DNA of 48,812 nt from JBHHYS01 sp046757645 (GTDB taxonomy: Bacteria; Acidobacteriota; Terriglobia; Acidiferrales; 2-02-FULL-67-57): positions 1 through 48,812 of the forward strand of contig JBHHYS010000006.1 in assembly GCA_046757645.1 (NCBI GenBank), in the 5' to 3' direction. Positions 24,891 through 33,437 of this stretch are shown here, piece after piece. The translations under genes and the position numbers were made by a program. The notes below the pieces were generated by a model. That model had not been told where the DNA came from. It searched no databases and saw nothing but the letters and a program-made list of their open reading frames with translations. Positions within the stretch are counted from its first letter, which is position 1, and each line of letters starts with the position of its first letter.

Positions 24891-25183
24891 CCCTCCTGGC
24901 CATTTTCTATGCTAGCACGACTTCGCCCCAGACCGGCGACCAGTGGGCGCGAGGCCCAAAATTCGTGGGGCAGCATCCTTGCCTGCCCTGTCTCTGAGTG
25001 GGTTGGGTTTGGGCAGACAGGAATGTCTGCCCCACCCAGACTGACCGGGTGTCTCTCGCCAGGCCAAGTGGACAGGCAAACGGCGCCGCCACCAAGCCCG
25101 ACTCCCATCTTTCAGGTTGCAATCGACCGCGCCGCAGGTCTAGGATTCACCTACTCCAGCGGGCGTAGCAGGAGGGTCCCATC
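24891..25183. other. Intergenic region with GGGCAGACAGGAATGTCTGCCC repeat
   Basis: At about 24967-25035: GGGGCAGCATCCTTGCCTGC and later GGGCAGACAGGAATGTCTGC, both hairpin-forming units of the kind dispersed in such genomes. No gene seen. Confidence 0.6.
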
Positions 25184-26260
25184 ATGCAGAGAGAGTTCTG
25201 TCTGTGTCTGGGGAAGAAGCTTGTCGGGTTGGCGCTCACCGCCGCCCTGGTCATTTTGGCCGGCTGCCGATGGGAGCGCGAGGAAGCCCAGCCGGTTGCG
25301 TGGCCTGAAATCAAAGGCTACCAGGCGATGCAGATTCCCGCCGACAATCCCATGAGCAAAGCCAAGGTCGAACTCGGCAAGCAGCTTTTTTATGACAGGC
25401 GACTCAGCGGCGACGCCTCTCGCTCCTGCTACTCCTGCCACCTGAAGGAACACGGCCTGACGGACGGCCGCCCCACCGCCCTCGGCGCCTACGAAGTCAA
25501 GCTGCCCCGCTCCAGCCCCACTTTGTGGAACATCGGCTACCACGCTCAGTTTTATTGGGACGGTCGCAGCGGCTCGATGGAGGCCCAGGTCAAGGGCGCC
25601 TGGTCGGGCGGCAACATGGGCGCTTCCGGCAAGCAGGGGCGCCCCAGCCTGGACGACATCTGCGCCCGGTTGAATCAAATCGGGAGCTACCGGCGCCAGT
25701 TCCAGGAGGTCTTCGGCGAGCCGGCCACTCCCGATAACGTCGCCAAAGCCATCGCCGCCTTCGAGCGCACCCTCGTCAGCACCGCGGAGAATTCAGCCTG
25801 GATTCGTTTTCGCCAGGGCGACCCGTCCGCTTTCAGCGAAGCAGCCCGGCGCGGTTGGGAACTCTTCAGCGGCAAAGCCGCGTGCACCAACTGCCACGAC
25901 GGTCTGCTGCTCACCGACCTCCAGTACCACAACACCGGCATCGGCTGGAACGCCAACCAGAAACAGTTCGACGACCGGGGCCGCTACAAGGTCACCGAGA
26001 ACCAGCCGGACAATGGCGCCTTCAAAACCCCCACCCTGCTCGACATCACTAAGTCGGCTCCCTATTTCCACAACGGCAGCGTCGCCACCCTGGAAGAGGC
26101 GGTGGACTTTATGCTCGCGGGGGGCAGGAAGAACCCCCAGCATGACAGCGCCAACCTCAAACCGGTTAAGCTCACCCAGCAGGAGAAAGCCGACCTGCGG
26201 GCGTTTCTCCGCGCCCTCGAGGTCAACTACACCGTCACCCCGCCCACGCTTCCACAGTAG
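25184..26260 (+). CDS. Diheme cytochrome c peroxidase (CcpA/MauG family), lipoprotein
   Basis: 358 residues. Lipoprotein signal: hydrophobic segment ending LAGC with Cys28. Two heme c motifs: CYSCH (82-86) and CTNCH (234-238). Family blocks include GKQLFYDRRLSGDASRSCYS, SSPTLWNIGYHAQFYWDGR, and FKTPTLLDITKSAPYFHNGSV. Reduces hydrogen peroxide with electrons from a small cytochrome, or acts in a MauG-like oxidation. Anchored outside the cytoplasm. ATG 25184 is close to an AGGAGGGTC sequence. A DinB gene follows after 86 bp. Confidence 0.93.
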   Translation: MQREFCLCLGKKLVGLALTAALVILAGCRWEREEAQPVAWPEIKGYQAMQIPADNPMSKAKVELGKQLFYDRRLSGDASRSCYSCHLKEHGLTDGRPTALGAYEVKLPRSSPTLWNIGYHAQFYWDGRSGSMEAQVKGAWSGGNMGASGKQGRPSLDDICARLNQIGSYRRQFQEVFGEPATPDNVAKAIAAFERTLVSTAENSAWIRFRQGDPSAFSEAARRGWELFSGKAACTNCHDGLLLTDLQYHNTGIGWNANQKQFDDRGRYKVTENQPDNGAFKTPTLLDITKSAPYFHNGSVATLEEAVDFMLAGGRKNPQHDSANLKPVKLTQQEKADLRAFLRALEVNYTVTPPTLPQ

Positions 26261-26346
26261 CGGCGCTGAGCCGAGGCCTTTGGCACGGACCGCCAGACTG
26301 GCTGCCTGTTAATGGGCGGGGGACAGCGACGAAGGAGAGAGCAATC

Positions 26347-26829
26347 ATGGCCGATGACAAAGCCTTGCGGGAACACCTGCTCTATTTCCTGCAAGGTGGC
26401 GGCGCCCACCTGAACTTCGAGCGCGCGCTGGCTGATTTGCCCCACCAGCTGCGCGGCGCGAAGCCGCCGGGCGCACCCCATTCCCCTTGGCAACTCCTGG
26501 AACATATGCGCATTGCCCAATGGGACATCCTGGAGTTCAGCCGCAACCCCAAGCATGTCTCGCCGGAATTTCCCGCCGGCTACTGGCCCGAAGGCAACGC
26601 CCCGCCCGATGGGGCCGCCTGGGAGAAGAGCGTCAAAGCGTTTCGCGCCGACCTCAAAGCCCTGCAGAAGGTGGTCGCCGACCCCGCCACCAACCTCTTC
26701 GCCCGCATCCCCCACGGTGACGGGCAGACCATCCTCCGGGAAGCTCTGCTGGTGGCCGACCACAACGCTTACCACCTGGGCCAACTGGTGCTCGTCCGCC
26801 GGCTGCTTCAGGCCTGGCCGGCCGACTGA
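26347..26829 (+). CDS. DinB-family protein
   Basis: 160 residues. Four-helix DinB fold indicated by HSPWQLLEHMRIAQWDILEFSR and DHNAYHLGQLVLVRRLL; three His positions (HMRIAQWD..., and the DHNAYH pair) form the usual metal site. Members include thiol-dependent transferases, notably bacillithiol transferases (BstA), which would fit the BshB1 gene in this window, but this is inference. ATG 26347 follows GGAGAGAGC. Confidence 0.88.
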   Translation: MADDKALREHLLYFLQGGGAHLNFERALADLPHQLRGAKPPGAPHSPWQLLEHMRIAQWDILEFSRNPKHVSPEFPAGYWPEGNAPPDGAAWEKSVKAFRADLKALQKVVADPATNLFARIPHGDGQTILREALLVADHNAYHLGQLVLVRRLLQAWPAD

Positions 26830-26864
26830 GCCCGGCTCCAACCTGCACTCGGACCCCAGCGGCT

Positions 26865-27680
26865 TTAGCGACTCGCGAAGTGCGCAGCGCGCAGGATGAA
26901 GTCGCGGTGCGCCCCCGAAACGAAAAGTTCACGAAATTGTGACTCCAGCCAGGCTTGCTCCTCTTTGGAGCGCTTCTTGTCAGCTTCCTGGAAGGCTTCC
27001 CTGATCCGGTCGAGTGCGCTGAGATCGTTCGCTACGATCCAGCCCGCGTGCGTCACCTCGGGATTGCTGTGCACAGCCTGCACGTTCAGGCCGTAGCCGA
27101 TGATGGTGCCTTCCGCCAGCAACTGCTCGTAGACCGGCTGGGCGACCTTCTTATAGAGTTTTAGCGCTTGCTCGCCCTTGCCCGGCTTGACCTTGTAGAG
27201 GGCGACCCGGGTGTAAGGCTTGGCCGGGTTCCCCTCAGCGCCACTGGGCTTTAAAGCGAACACCAGCTCACGGAGGATCAGATCGCGATGGGAGCCCGCA
27301 ACGATGGTGGCGCGAAACTTTTGTTCAAGCTTTTCGTTCTCTTCCTTGCTGCGCGCCTTTTGGGCTTCCTCAAACGCTTTTTCCAGCCTCCCCAACTGGC
27401 CCCAATTGGCCATTGTCGCCCAGAGAGAGTGTGTCCAGGTGTCGTCACCGTGCGTCCACGGCGCGTCAATGCCCCACGCCATAATGGTGCCGTCGGCAAG
27501 CAGCTTGTCGAGGACAGGTTTGTCGTACTCCATGATTAGGCCTACGAAGTCTTCGCCCTTTCCTGGCTGAGCTTTGAAGAACCCGATCCAGGTGATTGGT
27601 TGGGTCTCCTGCTGCCCCAGCGCCAGTGCGGGTGCGAAAAGCAGAGAAAGGACTACCCCAAGGAGAATATGTCGTCGCAT
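26865..27680 (-). CDS. Exported protein with two ferredoxin-like-fold repeats
   Basis: 271 residues. Signal peptide MRRHILLGVVLSLLFAPALALG. Two similar halves: WIGFFKAQPGKGEDFVGL...SHRDLILREL and ALYKVKPGKGEQALKLY...AHRDFILRAAH, each about 110 residues, like tandem dimeric alpha/beta-barrel (ABM/Dabb-like) units. No enzymatic motif. The protein at 40725-41480 has the same general build (signal peptide, Val-x-Pro-Gly-x-x-x-x-Tyr start of each half). Start chosen at 27680 because GGAGGGCACT lies just upstream. Convergent with the DinB gene. Confidence 0.83.
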   Translation of the reverse strand: MRRHILLGVVLSLLFAPALALGQQETQPITWIGFFKAQPGKGEDFVGLIMEYDKPVLDKLLADGTIMAWGIDAPWTHGDDTWTHSLWATMANWGQLGRLEKAFEEAQKARSKEENEKLEQKFRATIVAGSHRDLILRELVFALKPSGAEGNPAKPYTRVALYKVKPGKGEQALKLYKKVAQPVYEQLLAEGTIIGYGLNVQAVHSNPEVTHAGWIVANDLSALDRIREAFQEADKKRSKEEQAWLESQFRELFVSGAHRDFILRAAHFASR

Positions 27681-27839
27681 AGTGCCCTCCTGCACGCGAA
27701 AATTCCTCGCTTCTTCTGGAGAACCACCCAGAACTCGCCCTTTGAGGTGGGGGGATTCTTACTTTTTTCTGCAAGGGGTGTCAAGAGGAGGACGGGCACC
27801 CCGACACAACTGCCTGGGTCGCCGGCAAACCCGGCGAGG

Positions 27840-28334
27840 CTATCTTGCCGGGCGATCCGGCGGCTCGGAGCCGAGGCTGCGGAGGTAATGGACCAGGTGC
27901 CAAATCTCTTCGTCGGAGTGAATGTTGCCGAAGCCGGGCATGCCGGTCAGGCGGACGCCATGCTTGATGATCCAGAACAATTCCGCATCCGACCACGACT
28001 GTACATCCGGAGAGCCCAGATCGGGTGTGCGTGGATACATCCAGCGGCCCACATCGGTGGGGGTGCGAGCGTCAAACCCGTGGCAGGAGGCACACCGGGC
28101 GCCAAACAGCATCTGCCCGTAGGCAACGCTCCTCGCATCATTCGGGGTTGCGGGCGGGAGCTCCCCGCGGGCGCTCCGGCCCACGAGCCAGTGTTTGGCC
28201 TTGGTGGCCATGTAGGTCTCGACGCGGCTGGGCTCGTTCAGCGTCGTCAAGCTGAAGCTTGTGAAGGCAAACCCGAAACCCCCTACGGCCAGGACAGCCA
28301 CCACCAGAGCGACCAGCAAGCCGCGGCGTTTCAT
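27840..28334 (-). CDS. Membrane-anchored monoheme cytochrome c
   Basis: 164 residues. N-terminal anchor RGLLVALVVAVLAVGGFGFAF, one heme c motif CASCH in YGQMLFGARCASCHGFDART, and axial Met probably in RLTGMPGFG. The length and spacing fit class I cytochromes of the CccA/PetJ-like kind. Upstream of the exported protein gene in the same direction (145-bp gap). Possible electron donor to the peroxidase at 25184, by inference. Confidence 0.9.
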   Translation of the reverse strand: MKRRGLLVALVVAVLAVGGFGFAFTSFSLTTLNEPSRVETYMATKAKHWLVGRSARGELPPATPNDARSVAYGQMLFGARCASCHGFDARTPTDVGRWMYPRTPDLGSPDVQSWSDAELFWIIKHGVRLTGMPGFGNIHSDEEIWHLVHYLRSLGSEPPDRPAR

Positions 28335-28615
28335 CGGCTATTCTCCTTGATCATTTCCTCTTCCTTCTCTTCCTCTTCATCCGCCTGCTCGCCGCACTCG
28401 CCTCCGCACCTTCCGGGTAGGGCGCGGCCAGAGTTACACCGACACCTGATTAACCCCATGCCGACCGGCAGGACGATCGCAGTCGCGGGTCCTCATCAAG
28501 CTTAGATGCGGGCGGCGGCGAAAAGCTGCAGCTCCCGCGAGAGAAAAGAGAAGGGGAAATCAGGCAGGTTGTTGATCGGCGGGGTGCGCCGCGGCTTTCG
28601 TCGCGGGCGGCTTTC

Positions 28616-28996
28616 TCACCGTCCCCGCCCGACCGAAGTGAGTGCCCGCTCGACCACCGGGCGGAGCTCGGCGAAGTCCAACGGCTTGGCCAGATACTCG
28701 TAGGCCCCCAGGCGTAGCGCATCCAGATAGCTGCCCACGTCCGGGGAGGCGCTAAGAAGGATCACCGGCAAAGCGGGCTGGCGGTGGCGCAGCTCCGCCA
28801 GCAAGTCCAAGCCGCTTTCCCGGCAGAGGCGCAGATCGGCAATCACCAGGTCCACATGGTTCTGTGCGCGGCTGACGCACTCGAGGGCGGTAGCGACATC
28901 GGAGGCGACGTGGGTGTGGTAGCCGTCCTGCTGCAGCAGCCGGCCGAGGGCGGCGGCGAAGCTGGGATCGTCATCCACCAGCAAGATTGTGGCCAT
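28616..28996 (-). CDS. Single-domain response regulator
   Basis: 126 residues. Receiver domain only: ATILLVDDDPSFAAAL (acidic pocket Asp8-Asp10), phospho-acceptor Asp54 in VIADLRL, Thr/Ser region LLSASPDVG, Lys in YLAKPLDF. Starts at ATG 28996, preceded by GGGAGG, and overlaps the 3' end of the upstream gene by 26 bp, so the two are translationally coupled. No output domain; it may act on the adjacent histidine kinase pathway by phosphotransfer. Confidence 0.9.
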   Translation of the reverse strand: MATILLVDDDPSFAAALGRLLQQDGYHTHVASDVATALECVSRAQNHVDLVIADLRLCRESGLDLLAELRHRQPALPVILLSASPDVGSYLDALRLGAYEYLAKPLDFAELRPVVERALTSVGRGR

Positions 28997-29630
28997 CGCC
29001 AAGCCTCCCACCGCCGCCGGCACCGCGCCCATCGCCTTGAATCGTCGCCGGCCGAGCGAGGGAGGGATGGATGTGCACGACGGGCTTCAGCCGTCGCGGC
29101 GGGCGGATGGTGCCGCCCACACGTCCCGGCTTCGTCGACACCGGACCCACCAGCCCGGCCTGCGGCCGTTGAGCGACGGGGAATGTCCCGGTGAACATCA
29201 GGGGGATGAGCAGAGCCAGCCCCACAACCACGGCATGGAGGACAAACGAGGTCATGCGGCTGCCTGTGCCGCGCCGGCCCAGCGCCTGGCGCACCCGCTC
29301 GGGCAGGTGCTGCGTACAGGTTGGCTTTTCCAGAACTAGATCGAACCCGCTGCGCTGGGCCTGCTCCACCAGCGCGCGCTCCTCCGGCCCCACTAGCAAA
29401 ACGAACCGTGCTTTCGGGGAGCCGGCGCGCAGCGCGCGCAGGGCTTCCAGGCGACTGCCCTCGGGAAGCAGCCCGGCGTCAGTCAGGACGACGTCAAAGG
29501 ATGCCGACCCGGAGAGCTCGCCCGGCCACAGACGGGCGAGCCAGCTCACTTCGCATCCCTCCCGCTCCAGCTCCCGGCATAGGTGGAAGCGCAGCCACGG
29601 GTCGTCAGTAACTACGAGTGCACGTGCCAT
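28971..29630 (-). CDS. Receiver-like domain fused to membrane segment and truncated TonB-like tail
   Basis: 219 residues. Residues 1-120 form a degenerate receiver: ARALVVTDDPWLRFHL, VVLTDAG for the phospho-acceptor strand, VLEKP for the Lys. Then SFVLHAVVVGLALLIPLMF, one hydrophobic segment, and VGPVSTKPGRVGGTIRPPRR with LKPVVHIHPSLARPATIQG. The last part looks like the start of a TonB C-terminal domain (VGGxIxPPxxLxxVxPxYPxxARxAxIQG), but it stops after 10 more Gly-rich residues, so the domain is cut short. ATG 29630 is chosen; ATG 29651 is possible. A sigma-54-type promoter match lies at 29671-29686. Confidence 0.7.
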   Translation of the reverse strand: MARALVVTDDPWLRFHLCRELEREGCEVSWLARLWPGELSGSASFDVVLTDAGLLPEGSRLEALRALRAGSPKARFVLLVGPEERALVEQAQRSGFDLVLEKPTCTQHLPERVRQALGRRGTGSRMTSFVLHAVVVGLALLIPLMFTGTFPVAQRPQAGLVGPVSTKPGRVGGTIRPPRRLKPVVHIHPSLARPATIQGDGRGAGGGGRLGDGHNLAGG

Positions 29631-29670
29631 CTGCCACGGCCGGGGATTCATTCCCCCGCGCTCGGTTGGC

Positions 29671-29686
29671 AGCACGAGCCATACCA
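29671..29686 (-). promoter_or_regulatory. Candidate sigma-54 (-24/-12) promoter of the receiver operon
   Basis: Minus strand TGGTATGGCTCGTGCT: GG and GC exactly ten bases apart. Three mismatches to TGGCACGN4TTGCW. Predicted start about 29660, 30 bases ahead of ATG 29630. Confidence 0.5.
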
Positions 29687-29769
29687 CCGTGGCCCGCATC
29701 CCACGCCCGCTCTAGCACCAAGAAAATAAAGGGGAAATTCAGAGCTCCTGCACCGATCGCCGTGGCCGT

Positions 29770-29782
29770 AGACAATTTGTCC
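29770..29782. promoter_or_regulatory. Inverted repeat, candidate activator site
   Basis: AGACAATTTGTCC (GACAA-T-TTGTC perfect inverted repeat). About 115 bp upstream of the predicted sigma-54 start, the usual range for enhancer sites. Resembles 29810-29821 and 33425-33437. Confidence 0.5.
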
Positions 29783-29809
29783 GCCAAGAACAAGCTCCAA
29801 GGACGCTGC

Positions 29810-29821
29810 GGACAAATTTTC
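29810..29821. promoter_or_regulatory. Inverted repeat, second candidate activator site
   Basis: GGACAAATTTTC, one half as in the neighbouring site, the other degenerate. Centre-to-centre distance to 29770-29782 is about 40 bp, near four helical turns. Confidence 0.42.
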
Positions 29822-29939
29822 AGGCCCTGCAGGGCGTGCTCCCCCGCCAGGGATTTCATACAAATACACAGCCGGCTGCGGGTGGGGCAAGCCGCAGGCC
29901 AAAGCCGGGGAGAACCAGGAAGGGCGGGCCGAGCCAGCC

Positions 29940-31415
29940 TCAGGGATTCTGCGGATTCTGCTCGTTCTGCTCGTCCTCCCGGTTCCGTTGGTTCTGCAGG
30001 TGGCGGGCGATGGTGCGGGGGTGGATGTCAAGCAGAGAGGCGGCGGCGGCCCGGTCATTCTGGGTGTATTCGAGCACCGCCTGGATGCTCAGGTCTTCGA
30101 TGCGGCGCATGCTGGTGCCCACGGGAAAGCTCAGGGTGATGATGGGAGACTTCTCCGCCTGCGCGGCCTCAGCCGGCTGGGCGTGGAAGGCCACCGGGTT
30201 GAGCGAGTCGGGCAGCAGGTGTGGCTGAATGACCTCGCCCTCGCAGAGAACCACCGCCCGCTCAATTACGTTCTCCAGCTCGCGCACGTTCCCCGGCCAG
30301 TCGTAGGCCAGCAGGCAGCTCATGGCCGCCGGGCCGATGTCGCGGATGGTTTTGTGGTTGCGCAGGGCGTAGAGCTCGCGGAAGTGGTGAGCCAAGACCG
30401 GGATTTCGTCCTTGCGGGCGCGCAGTGGGGGCACCGAAATGGCGATGACGTTGAGGCGATAGTAGAGGTCCTCGCGAAATCGGCCGTCCTGCACCGCCGG
30501 CTCCAGGTCGCGGTTGGTGGCGGCCAGCAGGCGCGCGTCCAAGTAGAGCGTCTCCCGTCCTCCCAGCCGCTCGTACTTGCCGTCCTGCAAGACGCGCAGG
30601 AGCTTCACCTGGGTGGCCAGAGGAATGTCCACGATCTCGTCCAGAAACAGGGTGCCGCCGTTGGCCAGGTCGAAGCGGCCCGGCTTGCGAGAGACCGCGC
30701 CGGTAAAGGCTCCGCGCTCGTAGCCGAACAACTCGGCTTCGAGCAGGGTTTCCGGCAGGGCGGCGCAGCTCAGCTTGATGAGGGGCTTCGAGGCGCGGGC
30801 GCTGGCCTGGTGGATGGCCTCGGCCACCAGTTCTTTGCCGGTGCCGCTTTCGCCCGCGATGATCACCGGAGCGGAACTCGGCGCCACTTGCTCGATCAGC
30901 TTCTTTACCCGCTGCATGGCAGCGCTATTCCCCACCAGGATGCGGTTGATGGTCTGCTGGCTCAACTGGTAGCGCAGGGAGCGGTTCTCGCGCGCCAGCG
31001 CCATCTTTTCCAGGACCTTGCCCAGGGTGGTCAGCAGCTCGGCGGTGTGGAAGGGTTTGGTCAGATAGTCATAAGCGCCCCAGCGCATGGCCTCCACCGC
31101 GCTCTCGATGCTTCCGTAGGCGGTCACCACCAACACCTCGGTTTCGGGTTGGGTGGCTTTGATCTCCCGGAGCAGCTCCAACCCGTCGGCGTCGGGCAGC
31201 ACCAGGTCGAGTAACACCACCGAGAAGCCCTGCGCCTCCAGGAGCCGGCGGGCCGCGGCGGCATTCTCCGCGGAGAGAACCTGGTAGCCGTTCTGCATCA
31301 GCACCCGCTCGAGCGATTGGCACAAGCTACGGTCGTCATCCACCACCAGCACACGCCGCAGCCCCTCTTGCAGGGCGGCGGGTTGCGGTTGCCGAGGCGA
31401 TTCCAGGGTTACCAT
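29940..31415 (-). CDS. NtrC-family sigma-54-dependent response regulator
   Basis: 491 residues. Receiver (about 20-135; Asp26/Asp27/Asp28, phospho-acceptor Asp70, Lys119), AAA+ domain with Walker A GESGTGKE (187-194) and GAFTGA (234-239), the loop that contacts sigma-54; FLDEI Walker B. A Fis-type helix-turn-helix ends the protein (QAVLEYTQNDRAAAASLLDI then HPRTIARHL). The kinase gene lies 3 bp upstream, so both are one operon. Expected targets: sigma-54 promoters near here, of which three candidates are listed. The C-terminal tail is Asn/Glu-rich. Confidence 0.95.
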   Translation of the reverse strand: MVTLESPRQPQPAALQEGLRRVLVVDDDRSLCQSLERVLMQNGYQVLSAENAAAARRLLEAQGFSVVLLDLVLPDADGLELLREIKATQPETEVLVVTAYGSIESAVEAMRWGAYDYLTKPFHTAELLTTLGKVLEKMALARENRSLRYQLSQQTINRILVGNSAAMQRVKKLIEQVAPSSAPVIIAGESGTGKELVAEAIHQASARASKPLIKLSCAALPETLLEAELFGYERGAFTGAVSRKPGRFDLANGGTLFLDEIVDIPLATQVKLLRVLQDGKYERLGGRETLYLDARLLAATNRDLEPAVQDGRFREDLYYRLNVIAISVPPLRARKDEIPVLAHHFRELYALRNHKTIRDIGPAAMSCLLAYDWPGNVRELENVIERAVVLCEGEVIQPHLLPDSLNPVAFHAQPAEAAQAEKSPIITLSFPVGTSMRRIEDLSIQAVLEYTQNDRAAAASLLDIHPRTIARHLQNQRNREDEQNEQNPQNP

Positions 31416-31418
31416 GGT

Positions 31419-33140
31419 TTACCGTCCTTTCTCCGCCAAAGTGAACTCCGCGGGCGTCCCCGTCGGCGCCGGCGCCGCCGGCAGCCGCACCGTGAAAGTC
31501 GTTCCCTGCCCGGGCGTGCTCTCGCAGCGAATGCTGCCGCCGTGCTCCTCCACCACCCGGGCGCTGTGCACCAGTCCCAGCCCGGTGCCGTCCTTCTTGG
31601 TGGTGAAAAACGGGTCGAAGATGCGGGGGAGGATGTCGGCGGGAACTCCCCGGCCGCTGTCTTCCACGCGCACTACGTGCTCGCCGTCGGCGCGGGTGAG
31701 GCGGATGCGCAGCCTACCCCCGTCGGGCATGGCTTCGAAACTGTTGCGCACCAGATTCAGGAAAGCCTGCCGGAAGAGGTCGCCATCCAAGCGGACATAG
31801 GCGGGGTCCGGCCCCAGGTCAATTTCCAGACGCACACCCCGTTCGCGGGCCTCGGGTTCGACAAAGTCTGCGAACGTCTCCAGTAGGGCACGCAGGGACT
31901 GCAACTCCAGGACCGGCTGGGGGGCGCGCGAAAAGCGCAGATAGTCGTTCACCACCCGCTTCAGCCGGTCAATCTCGGCGGCGATGGCGTTGCTCACCTC
32001 TTCCACCTCCGGGCCGGTGGCGCCCAGCCGCCGGGCCACCTCCGCCTGCAGGTAGGAGACATTCAGCCCCAGCGTGGCCAGCGGAGTATTGATCTGGTGG
32101 GCAACCTGCGAGGTCATCTTGCCGAGGGCGGCCAGTTGTTGGGCGTGCCGCATCTGCCGCTCCAGGGCCGCCTGGCGCTCGGCCAGCCGGGCGCGCTCTT
32201 CCGCGCGCCGCCGCTTCAGGCCGTACTGGTGGGTGATGCTGATGGCGACAATCCCCACCAGCAGGGCAAACCCCAACAGCATGGTAATCGCGCGGAAGCC
32301 CCGGCGGGTGTCGGCGATAATCGCCTCATAGGGTTCGGAGAGCGACAACGACCAGCGCCGCCCCAGCACTTTCACCGGAGTGAACGCCACCAAGGCCAAC
32401 GGCTCTCGCCCCACTTGGAGCTGCTCCACCCCGGCTTCCCCCTCCTGCATCCTTCGCTCCAGGGCGAAGCTGGTGTGACACGGCAGGCAGGTCCCTCGCG
32501 GGGCCGGGATGCGCCGCCCGACCATCTCCGGATGCCGGGTGTGAGCCAGCACGTTGCCGTCATCGTCGAGCAGCGCCAGGCTGAGCGGCACCGGGGCCGA
32601 GGCGCGAGGAAAGAGAGTCTCCAGCAATGGAGCAAACGGAACCGTGAGGCCCACCTGGGCGAACTCGCCGCCTTCGGACAGCACCGGAACCAGCACCACC
32701 ACTTCCCTGTCCGCTGCCTCCGGGGGAATGGGGTTGGTCAGCACCGCTTCGCGCGCTCCCCGCCAGCGGAGGACGGCGGCCTTGATGGCCGCGGCGTTGC
32801 GCGGAGGCTCCCGGAAGTGAACTCTACCGTCCGGGCGGAGCAAGAGGAGGTTGCTTCCCGACGGGACGCCGGGCAGAACCCTCAGCACCCGCTCCCACTG
32901 CTCTTCCGGCGCCAGGTGGAGCGCCGCGACGATGGCTTCCACGCGATGCCGATGCGTGTCCACGCGGTGGGCGAACGCCACCGCTGCCAACCGTACCACC
33001 AACTCTTGATCCTGGCTGTGCCGCCTCACCACCTTGGCTTCTGTCCGGTTGTAAAGGACAAGCGCCAGAAGCGCAAAGATGAGCGTCAACACACCCGCCG
33101 CCGCGACTGCCTTCAGCCAAACCTTCGACACTTTGGCCAT
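31419..33140 (-). CDS. Membrane sensor histidine kinase with CxxCH in the sensor domain
   Basis: 573 residues from ATG 33140, which has GGAGA 8 bases upstream; ATG 33152 is an alternative. TM1 about 11-30, extracytoplasmic sensor about 31-283, TM2 about 284-303, then coiled coil, HisKA with His348 (SQVAHQINTPLATL) and HATPase (N-box NLVRNSFEAM, G1 VEDSGRGV, GTGLGL). The sensor contains CLPCH (218-222), a heme c attachment motif, in PRGTCLPCHTSF, following a PAS/dCache-like ADxxG stretch. Covalent heme would make it a redox, O2 or NO sensor. Cognate regulator: the NtrC-like protein encoded 3 bp downstream. Confidence 0.93.
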   Translation of the reverse strand: MAKVSKVWLKAVAAAGVLTLIFALLALVLYNRTEAKVVRRHSQDQELVVRLAAVAFAHRVDTHRHRVEAIVAALHLAPEEQWERVLRVLPGVPSGSNLLLLRPDGRVHFREPPRNAAAIKAAVLRWRGAREAVLTNPIPPEAADREVVVLVPVLSEGGEFAQVGLTVPFAPLLETLFPRASAPVPLSLALLDDDGNVLAHTRHPEMVGRRIPAPRGTCLPCHTSFALERRMQEGEAGVEQLQVGREPLALVAFTPVKVLGRRWSLSLSEPYEAIIADTRRGFRAITMLLGFALLVGIVAISITHQYGLKRRRAEERARLAERQAALERQMRHAQQLAALGKMTSQVAHQINTPLATLGLNVSYLQAEVARRLGATGPEVEEVSNAIAAEIDRLKRVVNDYLRFSRAPQPVLELQSLRALLETFADFVEPEARERGVRLEIDLGPDPAYVRLDGDLFRQAFLNLVRNSFEAMPDGGRLRIRLTRADGEHVVRVEDSGRGVPADILPRIFDPFFTTKKDGTGLGLVHSARVVEEHGGSIRCESTPGQGTTFTVRLPAAPAPTGTPAEFTLAEKGR

Positions 33141-33166
33141 CGGGTTCTCCATCCCGGTACAAGTTG

Positions 33167-33182
33167 TGCACCCGGTGTGCCA
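33167..33182 (-). promoter_or_regulatory. Candidate sigma-54 promoter of the kinase/regulator operon
   Basis: Minus strand TGGCACACCGGGTGCA against TGGCACGN4TTGCW: two mismatches, GG and GC ten bases apart. Predicted start about 33156, just ahead of the GGAGA and ATG 33140, which also favours that start codon. Confidence 0.65.
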
Positions 33183-33424
33183 AATTGTCATCCTCCGCAA
33201 CCCCTAGACAATAAAGCGGAAAGCAAGACTGCCCCGCTGCGTGAAGCCTGGGGTAAAACACCCCGGTTGTGCCCTTTCGCCCAAGGCTCCCAAGAAAGGA
33301 GCGGTAACGGCCAACGCAAAGACCAGCGAGTTTGGCTGGTTTCGCTGGGTTTCCTCACTTTTGTCCTTCTGCGCGATCACGGGGAGAAACCCCGAACAAG
33401 GGTAGGCTTCGATGCCCCGTTGAC

Positions 33425-33437
33425 GGACAAATTGTTC
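33425..33437. promoter_or_regulatory. Inverted repeat, candidate activator site between divergent promoters
   Basis: GGACAAATTGTTC (GGACAA-A-TTGTTC, one mismatch between arms). It shares GGACAAATT with the sites at 29770-29821 and lies about 240-270 bp from both predicted sigma-54 starts. A weaker GACAA/TTGTT arrangement follows at about 33466-33490. Confidence 0.5.

Larger units (their letters stand above)
29631..29939. other. Regulatory gap upstream of the receiver/TonB-like operon
   Basis: No gene seen. Contains a sigma-54 promoter match and two GGACAAATT-type inverted repeats described separately. Confidence 0.55.

Noticed and set aside
29648..30058. 136-codon open frame on the minus strand
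   Set aside because: Overlaps the end of the NtrC-type regulator out of frame and the regulatory gap; Pro/Thr/Arg-rich translation without a family.
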